A DNA stretch of 64,000 nucleotides, taken from the NCBI RefSeq assembly GCF_014534745.1, contig NZ_JACVVP010000019.1, positions 1 to 64,000 on the forward strand, in the 5' to 3' direction. This document shows, in pieces, positions 44,107 through 53,286 of this stretch. How positions within the stretch are numbered: position 1 is the stretch's first letter; every line of letters starts with the position of its first letter. The DNA is from Flammeovirga sp. EKP202. GTDB taxonomy: Bacteria > Bacteroidota > Bacteroidia > Cytophagales > Flammeovirgaceae. A program made the translations under genes and the position numbers. The notes under the pieces were generated by a model. The model saw nothing but the letters and a program-made list of their open reading frames with translations, ran no database searches and was not told where the DNA came from.

Positions 44107-45897
44107 TTAAAGCTCTTCCACTTCTTTGTATTGCATCTCATATAAACGAGAATAGAAACCTTTCTGTTTCAATAACTCCTCATGATTACCACTCTCTTTG
44201 ATCTCCCCTTTATCCAACACAATAATGTTATCCGCATTACGAATAGTGGCTAATCGGTGAGCGATGGCAATACTTGTTCTTCCCTTCATCATAGACTTAA
44301 TAGCATCTTGGATCAATACCTCCGTTTCTGAATCGACAGAAGAAGTGGCTTCATCCAAAATAATGATCTTCGGATCGTAAACCATTGTTCTTACAAAAGA
44401 CAATAATTGACGTTGCCCTACCGAAAGTGTTGCTCCACGCTCCATTACTTCATAATCCAAACCTCCTGGAAGTTTATCAATAAAAGTTTTTGCTCCTACT
44501 AATTCAGCTGCTTCCAATATTTGCTGATCGGTAATTGATTTATCTCCTAACGTAATATTCTCTCTGATTGAACTAGAGAATAGGAAAACGTCTTGTAAAA
44601 CTACGCCGATGTGTTTTCTGAGGTTATAAAGATCATAGGATTTTACATCTCTCTTATTGACACAAATGCTTCCTTTATTGATTTCATAAAACCTCGATAT
44701 CAAATTGATGATAGAGGATTTACCAGCACCAGTTGCCCCAACTAAGGCAACCGTTTCTCCATTGTTTACTTTAAATGAAATGTCTTTCAAGACATAATCC
44801 TCATTTTTATAGGCAAACCAAACGTTTTTGAATTCAATATCACCCTCAATATGATCTGTAGTATAAGTTCCTTCATTAGAAATCATACTTTTATCATCCA
44901 ATAACTTCAATATTCTATCCGAAGATACAATACCCATTTGTAATGTATTGAATCGATCGGCAATCATACGGATCGGTCTGAAGAAAAGGTTGATATACAT
45001 AATAAATGCAATCAGAGTACCAATAGTGGCATACCCATCCAATACACTATGTGCTCCCCACCATACTAACAAACCTGTACCTGAGGCCGCTATAACTTCG
45101 GCAACTGGATAGTAAATAGAGTAATATAAAACGGTGCTAATATTAGCATCTCTATGTTCCTTATTGATTTTTTTGAATTCCTCTTGTTCTCTTTTTTCAG
45201 CACTGAAAAGCTGTACCACATTCATGCCCGTAATATGCTCCTGAACGAAGGTATTGAGGTTAGAAACGGCATTTCTAACATCACCAAAAGCGACTTTGAT
45301 TTTCTCTTTGAAAACGTAAGTTGAGAAAAGAAGAAGTGGCAAAACTGATAAACTAATGAGTGTTAATCGCCAGTCAGTATAGAGCATGACCACAAAAATA
45401 AAGAACAACTGAAGAATATCTCCCAGCATTGCAGCTACGCCATTTGTAAATACTTCTGATAAAGTCTCTATATCCGAAACCGCTCTTGTAACAAGGCGCC
45501 CAATGGGTGTATTATCGTAAAATTTCAGCTTTAACTTAAGGATATGGTCATACAACTGTACACGCATATCTTTCACGACATGCTGCCCCAACCATCCTGA
45601 TAAATAAGTATGGCAAAACTGTACTAAAGCCTGTAATAACTGTACGGCAATAAGTATAATGACCATTTGATTTAACCCTGGCATATCATTATCCACGATA
45701 AAATTATCGATGGTGTACTGTATTAGGTAGGGTCTTGTTGGGGCTAAAACACCCAACGATATGGTTAAGAAAACGAGTAGAATAAAATATTTGAGGTGAG
45801 GCTTCAAGAAAATCATCATTCTTGACAAGACTTTACCGTCAAATATCTGACCTGTTTTTTGTTCTTTTTTCACTGATAAATGAGTTATTGCTTGCAA
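44107..45897 (-). CDS. ABC exporter (MsbA-like half-transporter)
   Basis: A 596-residue half-transporter: a six-span membrane domain (~30-320), then a nucleotide-binding domain. Visible are Walker A GATGAGKSS, Q-loop GVVLQDVF, signature LSVGQRQ, Walker B KIIILDEATSS and the switch His (AIAHRLAT). Members of this family export lipids, peptides or drugs as dimers. No substrate is indicated by the neighbours. It is downstream of no other gene on the minus strand. Confidence 0.93.
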   Translation of the reverse strand: MQAITHLSVKKEQKTGQIFDGKVLSRMMIFLKPHLKYFILLVFLTISLGVLAPTRPYLIQYTIDNFIVDNDMPGLNQMVIILIAVQLLQALVQFCHTYLSGWLGQHVVKDMRVQLYDHILKLKLKFYDNTPIGRLVTRAVSDIETLSEVFTNGVAAMLGDILQLFFIFVVMLYTDWRLTLISLSVLPLLLFSTYVFKEKIKVAFGDVRNAVSNLNTFVQEHITGMNVVQLFSAEKREQEEFKKINKEHRDANISTVLYYSIYYPVAEVIAASGTGLLVWWGAHSVLDGYATIGTLIAFIMYINLFFRPIRMIADRFNTLQMGIVSSDRILKLLDDKSMISNEGTYTTDHIEGDIEFKNVWFAYKNEDYVLKDISFKVNNGETVALVGATGAGKSSIINLISRFYEINKGSICVNKRDVKSYDLYNLRKHIGVVLQDVFLFSSSIRENITLGDKSITDQQILEAAELVGAKTFIDKLPGGLDYEVMERGATLSVGQRQLLSFVRTMVYDPKIIILDEATSSVDSETEVLIQDAIKSMMKGRTSIAIAHRLATIRNADNIIVLDKGEIKESGNHEELLKQKGFYSRLYEMQYKEVEEL

Positions 45898-46378
45898 TCT
45901 GTCTTTCCGATGATCACAATTTTATGTCTTATGTTCGAGTTGACTTAATTAATAATTCAATAAAGATACGGGAAGCACTCTATTGAAATACAAAAATGCA
46001 TTGAATGTTTTAATTTTTTTGATATTCCTTCCTATTAATTCATCAATTGTAAAGAAGATTTAATCCCATTATTGAAATGGAAACCATTAGAAATCGTAAT
46101 TAAAGGCTTTTTTTCTAAAAAAAAGAGGAAATTTAAAATTCAATAGATTATTCTAAAAAATAAATGGATTTATTCCATAATAATTCATATAAATTGAAAA
46201 TATTCAAATTATAAGTATAATATTTTGCAAACTCTTATAATTTGATTTGCTTTAAGGCGACTTGCAATACTATTTTGAAAATGTAAATTGCCATCACATT
46301 TAAATTTCCAAGCACAATTTCACGGATTGTGAAGTGCTGTTTATCAAGAATTAATCAAAGCAACAACAAAGTATAGTA
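45898..46378. other. Gene-free AT-rich region upstream of divergent genes
   Basis: About 480 bp separating the ABC exporter and the leucine dehydrogenase. It must hold both promoters. I see no clear hairpin, repeat or RNA gene. Confidence 0.5.
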
Positions 46379-47452
46379 ATGGAAGATATCTCAATATTTG
46401 AAGAGGTCTCTAGCATGGGACATGAGCAGGTGGTTTATTGCCATGAGAAATCAACTGGCTTAAAAGCTATTATTGCTATTCACAATACCGTATTAGGTCC
46501 TGCCCTTGGTGGTACTAGAATGTGGATGTATGACAATGAAGCTCAAGCTACGAATGACGCCTTACGTTTATCAAGAGGTATGACGTTCAAAAATTCTATT
46601 GCTGGACTTAATCTTGGTGGAGGTAAAGCCGTAATCATTGGTGACGCAAGAAAACACAAGTCAGAAGCGATGTTGAGAGCTTATGGCCGTTTCTTGAAAA
46701 ACCTTAATGGAAAATATATTACTGCAGAGGACGTGGGAATGAATGCGGGCGATATGGAGCATATTGCAGCAGAAACTTCTTATGTAAGTGGTATGCCTGA
46801 GACGCGTGGCGGTTTGGGTGATCCATCTCCTTTTACTGCTTATACTACTTATATGGGTATGAAAGCAGCTGCAAAAAAACAATTTGGTACTGACAGTCTT
46901 GCAGGAAAGAAAGTTTCTATCCAAGGAGCAGGACACGTTGGTGAGTACATCATTCAGCACCTTGTAAAAGAAGGTTGTGAAATTTATGTTTCTGACTTCT
47001 ATGAAGACCGAGTGAAAGATGTTGTAAATAAATATGGTATCAAAGGTGTAGCATTGGATGAGATCTATGATCTTGATGTAGATATTTATTCTCCATGTGC
47101 ATTGGGTGCTACTGTAAACGATGAAACATTAGAGCGTTTGAAATGCTCAATCATCGCAGGTTGTGCCAACAATCAATTGGCCAACGAAAAAATCCACGGA
47201 GATCTAGCGAAGCAAAAAGGTATTCTTTATGCACCAGATTTCTTGATCAACTCAGGCGGCGTAATCAACGTATATGCTGAAGTGATCAAAACTTCTAAAG
47301 AATGGTCTTGGAACAAATGTGAGTTTGTTTACGATCAGACTTTAAAAGTATTCGAGCAATCGGAAGCTACGGGCAAAAATGCTCAAGAAGTAGCGATCGA
47401 TATTGCCCAGCAACGTATCAATGAAGTTGCTGCAATCAAGAGCACATATTAA
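46379..47452 (+). CDS. Leucine dehydrogenase (Glu/Leu/Phe/Val dehydrogenase family)
   Basis: A 357-residue NAD-dependent amino acid dehydrogenase for branched-chain catabolism. The dehydrogenase signature GLNLGGGKAVIIGD holds the catalytic Lys83, and Lys71 lies in GMTFKNSIAG. The Rossmann fold is VSIQGAGHVGEYIIQHL, and the substrate-binding end reads YAPDFLINSGGVINV. Length and wording are those of leucine rather than glutamate dehydrogenases (~350 against ~450 residues). The product keto acids feed iso-branched fatty acids, common in this phylum. Confidence 0.9.
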   Translation: MEDISIFEEVSSMGHEQVVYCHEKSTGLKAIIAIHNTVLGPALGGTRMWMYDNEAQATNDALRLSRGMTFKNSIAGLNLGGGKAVIIGDARKHKSEAMLRAYGRFLKNLNGKYITAEDVGMNAGDMEHIAAETSYVSGMPETRGGLGDPSPFTAYTTYMGMKAAAKKQFGTDSLAGKKVSIQGAGHVGEYIIQHLVKEGCEIYVSDFYEDRVKDVVNKYGIKGVALDEIYDLDVDIYSPCALGATVNDETLERLKCSIIAGCANNQLANEKIHGDLAKQKGILYAPDFLINSGGVINVYAEVIKTSKEWSWNKCEFVYDQTLKVFEQSEATGKNAQEVAIDIAQQRINEVAAIKSTY

Positions 47453-47487
47453 TTTACCAATTCAAGGTTATCATATAAACAACCATC

Positions 47488-47515
47488 AAAAGCGTTCCCG
47501 AAAGGGAATGCTTTT
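47488..47515 (+). terminator. Hairpin terminator after leucine dehydrogenase
   Basis: AAAAGCGTTCCC pairs with GGGAATGCTTTT around a GAAA tetraloop, followed by T's. Confidence 0.93.
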
Positions 47516-47762
47516 TTTATTTCCGATAAACAGTGATTTTCATTATTGAAAAGCTTAAATTCGAACGACTGAGTAGTTTTATTCGTCCTTAAAACTTATC
47601 TTGTCCATGTGCGAAGACAAGAGACTTTTTGTGATTACTCTTCAAGAAAAAAATACTAAACTACCATAACTACTACACCTTACTGGAAGGTACTCATAAG
47701 AAGTAAAATTACTTTTTGACTTGGTACACTAATCAATTCTAACATTTTTTTAAGCTGACGCT

Positions 47763-48650
47763 ATGCAACCTAATGACAAAATCACAAAGTGGAAAAGACA
47801 AAATAAGCTGATTCTAACAGGAATGATTCTTTTCACTTTTGCAATTATCCTTCTTCAATTAAGTTTTACTTCAACATTGAAAGGGCCTTTCGGTATTTTG
47901 ATCACATTCATACTACTTGTAGGTTCTTATGTCCTTGTGATCTACCCTAAACACAAACTCAGATGGTTTTTATGGGCATTTAAAAATGAAAGCAATAAAG
48001 GTGAATTATTTCAATTAGCTGTAGATCAAAAAATCATCCATGAACATAACAATAGTTTTGCTTTTGCAAATAGTGAAGAAAAAGAATTAATCAAAAAGTA
48101 CTATGCTTTAGCAAAAGATGAAACTCTTTCAACACAAAAAAATAATGAGATGGAGGAAGAACTCCTATTCTATAATGATAAGAGTAAAATCATTGATTAC
48201 TCATTTTATGTATCAATTTCATTTACTCTATTTATGATTTTTCTGTTATTAGGACTTTCTAAAGAATTTGAAGGTTTTAATACATTCGGTAATATAATTA
48301 TAGGACTCATTCCATTATTTGCCATTTTTGGTACACTAGGATTGGTAAATACAATAAGAAACGTTTTTGACAATTCTATTAAACTAAAAATCAATAAACA
48401 AGGGATTCAAATTAAAAAAAATCATTTTCATTTGTGGAATGACATCAGACACTTTGAGGTAAAAGAATCATCCATTCGTACAGGAAAAAGTACAAGATAT
48501 GTCCCTATGCTTCACCTAAAAATTAGAGGTATTGAAGAGAGGTTAGACATTTCATATTTACCTGTCTCAATGAATGAGTTAAAGGACTTAATTACTGAAT
48601 ATAAAATGAAGGAAGGAAAAGAGAAGTCATTGGAACAGTTGGAGAACTAA
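47763..48650 (+). CDS. Membrane protein of unknown function with a PH-like C-terminal region
   Basis: A 295-residue protein. Two spans lie near 18-60 (LILTGMILFTFAIILLQL and GILITFILLVGSYVLVIY) and two near 145-205. The middle is charged and probably cytosolic. The last ~90 residues (IKLKINKQGIQIKKNHFHLW, then DIRHFEVKE) resemble the bacterial PH-like domains of small membrane proteins, by shape only. No family is recognised. It stands alone between the dehydrogenase and an unrelated lipoprotein on the other strand. Confidence 0.55.
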   Translation: MQPNDKITKWKRQNKLILTGMILFTFAIILLQLSFTSTLKGPFGILITFILLVGSYVLVIYPKHKLRWFLWAFKNESNKGELFQLAVDQKIIHEHNNSFAFANSEEKELIKKYYALAKDETLSTQKNNEMEEELLFYNDKSKIIDYSFYVSISFTLFMIFLLLGLSKEFEGFNTFGNIIIGLIPLFAIFGTLGLVNTIRNVFDNSIKLKINKQGIQIKKNHFHLWNDIRHFEVKESSIRTGKSTRYVPMLHLKIRGIEERLDISYLPVSMNELKDLITEYKMKEGKEKSLEQLEN

Positions 48651-48727
48651 GCATAAGTACTAAGACAAAATTATATATCACTAATTCATATTATTTTTGG
48701 CTTAGTACTTAGAATCAAAAAAATAAG

Positions 48728-48748
48728 GATACCACATGGTGGTACCCC
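48728..48748 (-). terminator. Hairpin terminator after the acidic lipoprotein gene
   Basis: On the minus strand GGTACCAC pairs with GTGGTATC around CAT, then CCTTATTTTTTT. It lies 70 bp past the stop codon. Confidence 0.75.
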
Positions 48749-48817
48749 TATTATAAAAATTTCGTGATTGAAACTTTTACCATTCTATGTTACTGTGATC
48801 TTTACTGTAAGCTATAC

Positions 48818-49816
48818 TTACTTTTTTCTCCTTTTTAATTTTTTTACTCCTTTGAAACCATACTCATCATAAGCTTCTTTTAAGTCCACTGTTTCTGTTG
48901 TACCGTCAGCTAATGTAATATCTACAAGGTAGTCACAAGTACCGTCACCGTAGTTTACAGTGATTACTGTTTCACCTTTTGTCATTACTTCCACACCTGA
49001 AACTGGTGCAAGTACTGGTTTATCTCCACCACAATCTTTTACATATGATAATGGTTCTGTAATTTCTGTTGAGAAGCTTTCTCCTTCTAAAGAACTTGTT
49101 ACTGTTAATGAACCTGTTACAGTTTTAGTACCGTCGATTTTTTCAACGTTTACATTTCTAACAATTTGTTCTGTATAAGCTTCTGTTGTATCTGTAGCAG
49201 CAAATGACATTGATAAGTCTACCGCTTTTGTAATGTCTGATGAAACTGGTTTTGGCTTTTCTTCCTCTTCAGTTCCTTCTTCAAATACCATTGTACCTTC
49301 CATTGAAACTGTACCACTTACTACTCTACCGTTTTCTGTAAAGTCTTCAAATGTAGTTAAGTGACTTACTTCTCCTTCAGCTCTAGAATGAACTTCAGTT
49401 ACTTTACCAGAAACTGTTTCTCCTTCTTTGCTTTCACAAGCGCCGTTACTGAAATCAAAAACAACTGTTTTAGTATCTCCTTCCTCTGTTTTTGTAACAT
49501 CAGCACATTCTACATAATGTCTAAGGTGGAAACGTTTACCACATTCTCCTTTTCCTTTTTTAGGCTTATCAGCTTCTCCTCCAACTGATCTTGCATTAGA
49601 AGCAGTACTTTCTGAAAGACCTCTATCCATTGCATCATCTGCAAGGTTATCTGTATAATCTTGAACTTCAAGGTTTATAGAAAGTTCTGATGCTTCTGCA
49701 GATGCTTCCTCTAATACTGTAAACTGAGCGTCTACTGAAGAGCCATCATTTGAGTCATTACAAGCAACCATTACAGATAAAAGAGCGATTCCGATTCCAA
49801 TGTTTCTTAATTTCAT
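48818..49816 (-). CDS. Acidic lipoprotein of unknown function
   Basis: A 332-residue lipoprotein (SVMVACNDSNDG, Cys19) with an unusually acidic, Glu/Thr-rich mature part. The strands alternate regularly: TKTVVFDFSNGAC, GRVVSGTVSMEGTMVFEEG, TVTGSLTVTSSLEGE and TVITVNYGDGTCDYLVDI. Paired Cys residues (GKRFHLRHYVECAD, GNGACESKEGE-like stretches) might form disulfides. A basic tail (KKLKRRKK) ends it. No family is known to me; it looks like a self-standing surface beta protein. Confidence 0.6.
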   Translation of the reverse strand: MKLRNIGIGIALLSVMVACNDSNDGSSVDAQFTVLEEASAEASELSINLEVQDYTDNLADDAMDRGLSESTASNARSVGGEADKPKKGKGECGKRFHLRHYVECADVTKTEEGDTKTVVFDFSNGACESKEGETVSGKVTEVHSRAEGEVSHLTTFEDFTENGRVVSGTVSMEGTMVFEEGTEEEEKPKPVSSDITKAVDLSMSFAATDTTEAYTEQIVRNVNVEKIDGTKTVTGSLTVTSSLEGESFSTEITEPLSYVKDCGGDKPVLAPVSGVEVMTKGETVITVNYGDGTCDYLVDITLADGTTETVDLKEAYDEYGFKGVKKLKRRKK

Positions 49817-50057
49817 TTCCTTAGATATTTAAAGAGTTAAATAGATTTTTTTGTTTTGGTGAACTGCTTTATTGCAGTGTCATTCATAGAAAGGGAGGCA
49901 CCTCATTTTTGTACTCAAAAAAAAATATCTTTTTTCAAAAAAAAATCAAAAACCCTTTAAACAGCTCAGAATCGAAGGTTTTTTCTATAAATTTTTTTTA
50001 AAATAGATTTAGGGTCAAGAAATTTTATGATATAGTCTAACTTTTTTAAAATAAAAA
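49817..50057. other. Gene-free stretch upstream of the acidic lipoprotein
   Basis: About 240 bp before the terminator at 50058, with long A runs near 49918-49945 and a small hairpin (ACTGC/GCAGT near 49862). No ORF seen. Confidence 0.45.
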
Positions 50058-50116
50058 AACCTGATCTGACACCATCACATCTATAAAATTGATAAGATGA
50101 GCAACCAAATCAGGTT
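50058..50116 (-). terminator. Terminator closing Xus-like operon copy 2
   Basis: AACCTGAT at 50058 pairs with ATCAGGTT at 50109, with inner pairing CATC/GATG; on the minus strand it is followed by TTTTTTATTTT. It lies 37 bp past the PepSY stop. Confidence 0.8.
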
Positions 50117-50152
50117 AAGAATACTATTGAATTTTTCGAGTTCCTGTCAAAA

Positions 50153-51343
50153 TCAAAGTTTTCTTACCCAAATCAATATACCTGTTACAGGCATTGAGCA
50201 AGCGATCATGGTCACTATGAAATAAAGTATAATTCCACTTAAGCCAAGTATTTCACCAGTGTGCAATGGAAGAGATACTTCCATAAACTGATCGGCAATA
50301 CTTTGATCTGTAAATAAGATCAGCTTTTTGAACTGCCCATCTTTTCCATATTTCACATGATCAGGCACTACCGCTGAAAAAATGCTTTCTTGCTTAATTT
50401 TAGTAATTTGATAATTGGGATTATCTTCTGTTGGGAAATGAATTGTAGTAATTCCTTTATAAGGCAATCTTTGCTTACTATCTTCTAATAACTGATTCAA
50501 TGAAACTGATGCTTCTTTCTTCTTCTCTTCTTGATTGTCAATCGATTCTTCTAAAAAAGAGGCAAATACATTAGATAATTCACTTTTCATGGCCTCAGCG
50601 TTGGCTTCGTTTAGTACAGGTTGCCCTCCTAATGAAACCACCACAGCGCTTTTGACCCAAGCATAAGAAACATATAAGCCCGTAATAGAAATAAATAACA
50701 ACAGGAGAAAAGTGTAGAAACCTAGTGTATTGTGAAGGTCATAAATGATTCTTGGCAATTTGGCGGACCATTTAATGGTAAACCCTTGTTTCCACTGTTT
50801 TTTATTTTTAGGAAACCATAAAACCAAACCAGAAACTAGCAGTACTACAAAGATTAAAATAGAAACTCCAACAATGTGATTTCCTACTTTACCTAATAAT
50901 AGGTTCTTATGTATACTTTTCATCAAATCGAAAAAGTGACCGATAGATCGGCTACTACTTCCTATAATTTCACCAGATGTAGGGTGTATATAAAAGTGCC
51001 CGTCATAATCCTCTTCTACATCATGATAAGCTACTAGAATATTTCTTGAAAAGTCACTGGGGTAAATAATAGTGGTGACTTGTCGATTTTCTTCTAGAAA
51101 GTTGGTTTTAATTTGATCTGGTTGAATCCAATTCGCATCTGTTTCTTGGGAATTAAATACGACCTCGTAATTGAGCAGTTCTGATATTTGTGTTTTGAAG
51201 GAATACATGGCTCCTGAAAAACAGACAATAAAAACTACTACACTTGATAAAAGTCCGAGCCACAGATGTGACACGGACATAATATATTTGAAAAGGGATT
51301 CCTTTTTTCTTCTTTTTCTGAATAAGGATTGTTTCAGACGCAT
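50153..51343 (-). CDS. PepSY-domain inner-membrane protein (XusC-like), copy 2
   Basis: A 396-residue PepSY-associated membrane protein with four spans, the first in SVSHLWLGLLSSVVVFIVCF. Landmarks are the HLWLG motif, HPTSGEIIG, SIHKNLLLGKVGNHIVG, YDLHNTLGFYTFLLLLFISI and a last span with GILIWVRK. His residues in the spans could bind heme, as expected for iron-siderophore reductases of this class; XusC of Bacteroides is the known counterpart. The start ATG overlaps the preceding stop by one base (TAATG), so it is translationally coupled to the 205-residue lipoprotein. The end copy is almost the same sequence as copy 1. Confidence 0.88.
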   Translation of the reverse strand: MRLKQSLFRKRRKKESLFKYIMSVSHLWLGLLSSVVVFIVCFSGAMYSFKTQISELLNYEVVFNSQETDANWIQPDQIKTNFLEENRQVTTIIYPSDFSRNILVAYHDVEEDYDGHFYIHPTSGEIIGSSSRSIGHFFDLMKSIHKNLLLGKVGNHIVGVSILIFVVLLVSGLVLWFPKNKKQWKQGFTIKWSAKLPRIIYDLHNTLGFYTFLLLLFISITGLYVSYAWVKSAVVVSLGGQPVLNEANAEAMKSELSNVFASFLEESIDNQEEKKKEASVSLNQLLEDSKQRLPYKGITTIHFPTEDNPNYQITKIKQESIFSAVVPDHVKYGKDGQFKKLILFTDQSIADQFMEVSLPLHTGEILGLSGIILYFIVTMIACSMPVTGILIWVRKL

Positions 51344-51960
51344 TATCCTTTTTCGTTTTGACCTCTATAACTTTCCTTTTTGATTAACTCTAAATATTGA
51401 GCATACTGATCATCAGAAAAGATTTTTTGAAGTGCTACTTTACGATCTTCATTGAATTGATTCCAATACATTGTTGCAGCTTCTCCATTACCATGATAAT
51501 GGTCATGAGCATCTCTAAATGCTTTAGTAAAGGCTTCGTTTACCGCTTTATATTGTACTGCTTGTGTAGAATCCAATGCTAGTGTCTGAACAATTTCCGT
51601 TTTTAATTCGTCTGAATAATCCGACTGCCCTGGCATATATCTTTTCACAAACTCATGCGTCAACTCTTTTTGCTCCTCATTCATAAATGCTTTTAGAGCT
51701 TCCTCTTGTTTAGTGTAAGAAGTCTTCATTATTTTCATATACCCCTTACGGCTCATTTTGCCTGATGCCTTTAATTCTTCAAGCTGCGTTTGTCTGTTTT
51801 CTTCATATGAAGTGACAATTGCATCATATTTTTCTTCTTGGCCTGCTGAAAGGTTTAATTCAGCTTTTAGCTTAGTGAAGTCTATACCTCTTCTCTTCTT
51901 CTCATTTCCACATGAGCATAAAACAGAGATAGTTGCTAGTATTAAAAGAAATTTTTTCAT
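51343..51960 (-). CDS. CpxP/Spy-like His-rich lipoprotein of the Xus-like operon, copy 2
   Basis: A 205-residue lipoprotein (LCSCGNEK, Cys17), almost wholly helical and charged. Repeated helix units such as LNLSAGQEEKYDAIVTSYEEN and LALDSTQAVQYKAVNEAFT resemble the LTxxQ repeats of CpxP/Spy-type periplasmic proteins. A central HDHYHGNGEA could bind metal. I know no such protein in the described XusABC system. It lies between the DUF4374 and PepSY genes in both copies and overlaps PepSY by one base, so a role in the same uptake step is likely. Confidence 0.7.
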   Translation of the reverse strand: MKKFLLILATISVLCSCGNEKKRRGIDFTKLKAELNLSAGQEEKYDAIVTSYEENRQTQLEELKASGKMSRKGYMKIMKTSYTKQEEALKAFMNEEQKELTHEFVKRYMPGQSDYSDELKTEIVQTLALDSTQAVQYKAVNEAFTKAFRDAHDHYHGNGEAATMYWNQFNEDRKVALQKIFSDDQYAQYLELIKKESYRGQNEKG

Positions 51961-51979
51961 TTCGATAAAATCTAAAAAA

Positions 51980-52000
51980 GGGAAAGGATAAACCTCTCCC
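51980..52000. promoter_or_regulatory. Intercistronic hairpin between DUF4374 and the Spy-like gene, copy 2
   Basis: GGGAAAGG pairs with CCTCTCCC (one mismatch). Copy 1 has a different hairpin in the same gap (57823-57844). It may tune or separate expression inside the operon. Confidence 0.4.
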
Positions 52001-52011
52001 TATAAAACATA

Positions 52012-53253
52012 TTATTTATAAATACCTTGTACGAAGATGTTTCCACCATCTAATTGAGCACCTTTTTCAGTAGTAGTCCCCTCAAACTGCCAGATATATG
52101 CATTTTCGGTTGATGGACTCACCGCAATGTTGAATACACCTTCTTCCATTGCACCACTTTGGTAGTAGAACATATTGGACTTTGGTACTTCTGATAAAAT
52201 CTCAATTGATTTTGTATTCACATCGAAATAAGCCATTTCATATCTATCTTCTACTTCAGCACCTAAAGAAATATCTTCCAAAGCTATATACCCTTTTCCT
52301 TCACCTACATGATGGAAGTGCACCGAGCCTACACTTCTACCTAAAACATTTCTGATGTTGAATTCATAGTTCAAGTCATAGTTACCATCAGCATCTAATC
52401 TTGTAATTACAGCATCAGAACCATCAGTGGTCATATTCACTTGATATACGTAGTTCTCATGTACAAACATAGCTGTACCTCTAAATCCATAAGTATCACC
52501 AATTGAAGCTGGAGTAGTAGTCACTTGTGGATTATCCAAAGAAGGCCATTCTAACACCAACGTTGCCAACTCATCAGGGCGAGGTGTATCTTCTACATCT
52601 GGTTCCCCTACTTTTCTGTAACCTGTACCATAGTAAACTTTATTACCATTGATCACTGGTGCATCGATACGGTATACATAATCATCTCCTATATTATAAG
52701 TACCCAATACATGCTCTACATAATCAGTTTCTGCATTAAAAACTAAACCTGGAATACCTACTTTTACAATTTGTAAGGTGATAGTAACGCTTCTTTGATC
52801 ATCAGAAGGCTGGCTCAAAACGTTGTGTGCTAAAAGGTAATTATCACTTACTGCTGCAAATCTTGGATATTCACCTACCCAATTACTAAGATCTACTGTT
52901 TGTATTTTATTGTAACTATTTCTTCCATCATACTCTAACTCGTGAATCTGCCCCGTACCATAGTTTAAATTATAGACTTTCCCTGCCGCTGCAGTTACTC
53001 TTGCCGAACGAACACCTTCCATTTGGTAACCATTATTGATAAAGGTAAGCGTCGTGTCCACAATATTTGTTGTCGGTAGCATAAATACAGTAGCGTCTCC
53101 TTCAGGATCAGCCACATCTGCAGCTACATGAAATACTGTTTTACCGTTTCCACCTCCTCCCGAAGGTTCATCATTTTTATCACAAGATGTCAATCCAAAT
53201 AGAGCTGAAGCTACAAAAAGCCCCGCTAACTTTGAAGTAGTTGATAATTTCAT
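52012..53253 (-). CDS. DUF4374 surface lipoprotein (XusB-like), copy 2
   Basis: A 413-residue lipoprotein (GLTSCDKN, Cys24). The DUF4374 wording is plain: VFHVAADVADPEGD at the start, then repeated blades such as RFAAVSDNYLLAHNVLS, NGNKVYYGTGYRKVGE, GDTYGFRGTAMFVHENYVYQ and the ending QLDGGNIFVQGIYK. In Bacteroides thetaiotaomicron the matching protein XusB is a beta-propeller that binds siderophores at the surface. The gene lies 33 bp after the TonB receptor. It is clearly less similar to its copy than the PepSY pair, which may mean a different ligand. Confidence 0.85.
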   Translation of the reverse strand: MKLSTTSKLAGLFVASALFGLTSCDKNDEPSGGGGNGKTVFHVAADVADPEGDATVFMLPTTNIVDTTLTFINNGYQMEGVRSARVTAAAGKVYNLNYGTGQIHELEYDGRNSYNKIQTVDLSNWVGEYPRFAAVSDNYLLAHNVLSQPSDDQRSVTITLQIVKVGIPGLVFNAETDYVEHVLGTYNIGDDYVYRIDAPVINGNKVYYGTGYRKVGEPDVEDTPRPDELATLVLEWPSLDNPQVTTTPASIGDTYGFRGTAMFVHENYVYQVNMTTDGSDAVITRLDADGNYDLNYEFNIRNVLGRSVGSVHFHHVGEGKGYIALEDISLGAEVEDRYEMAYFDVNTKSIEILSEVPKSNMFYYQSGAMEEGVFNIAVSPSTENAYIWQFEGTTTEKGAQLDGGNIFVQGIYK

Positions 53254-53286
53254 ATTTATACTATGTATGCTTTGAAAATTAGGTTT

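Noticed and set aside
49918-49945. Long A runs upstream of the acidic lipoprotein as a phase-variable tract
   Set aside because: The runs are interrupted and outside any coding region, and this DNA is AT-rich throughout; a phase-variation claim needs population reads.
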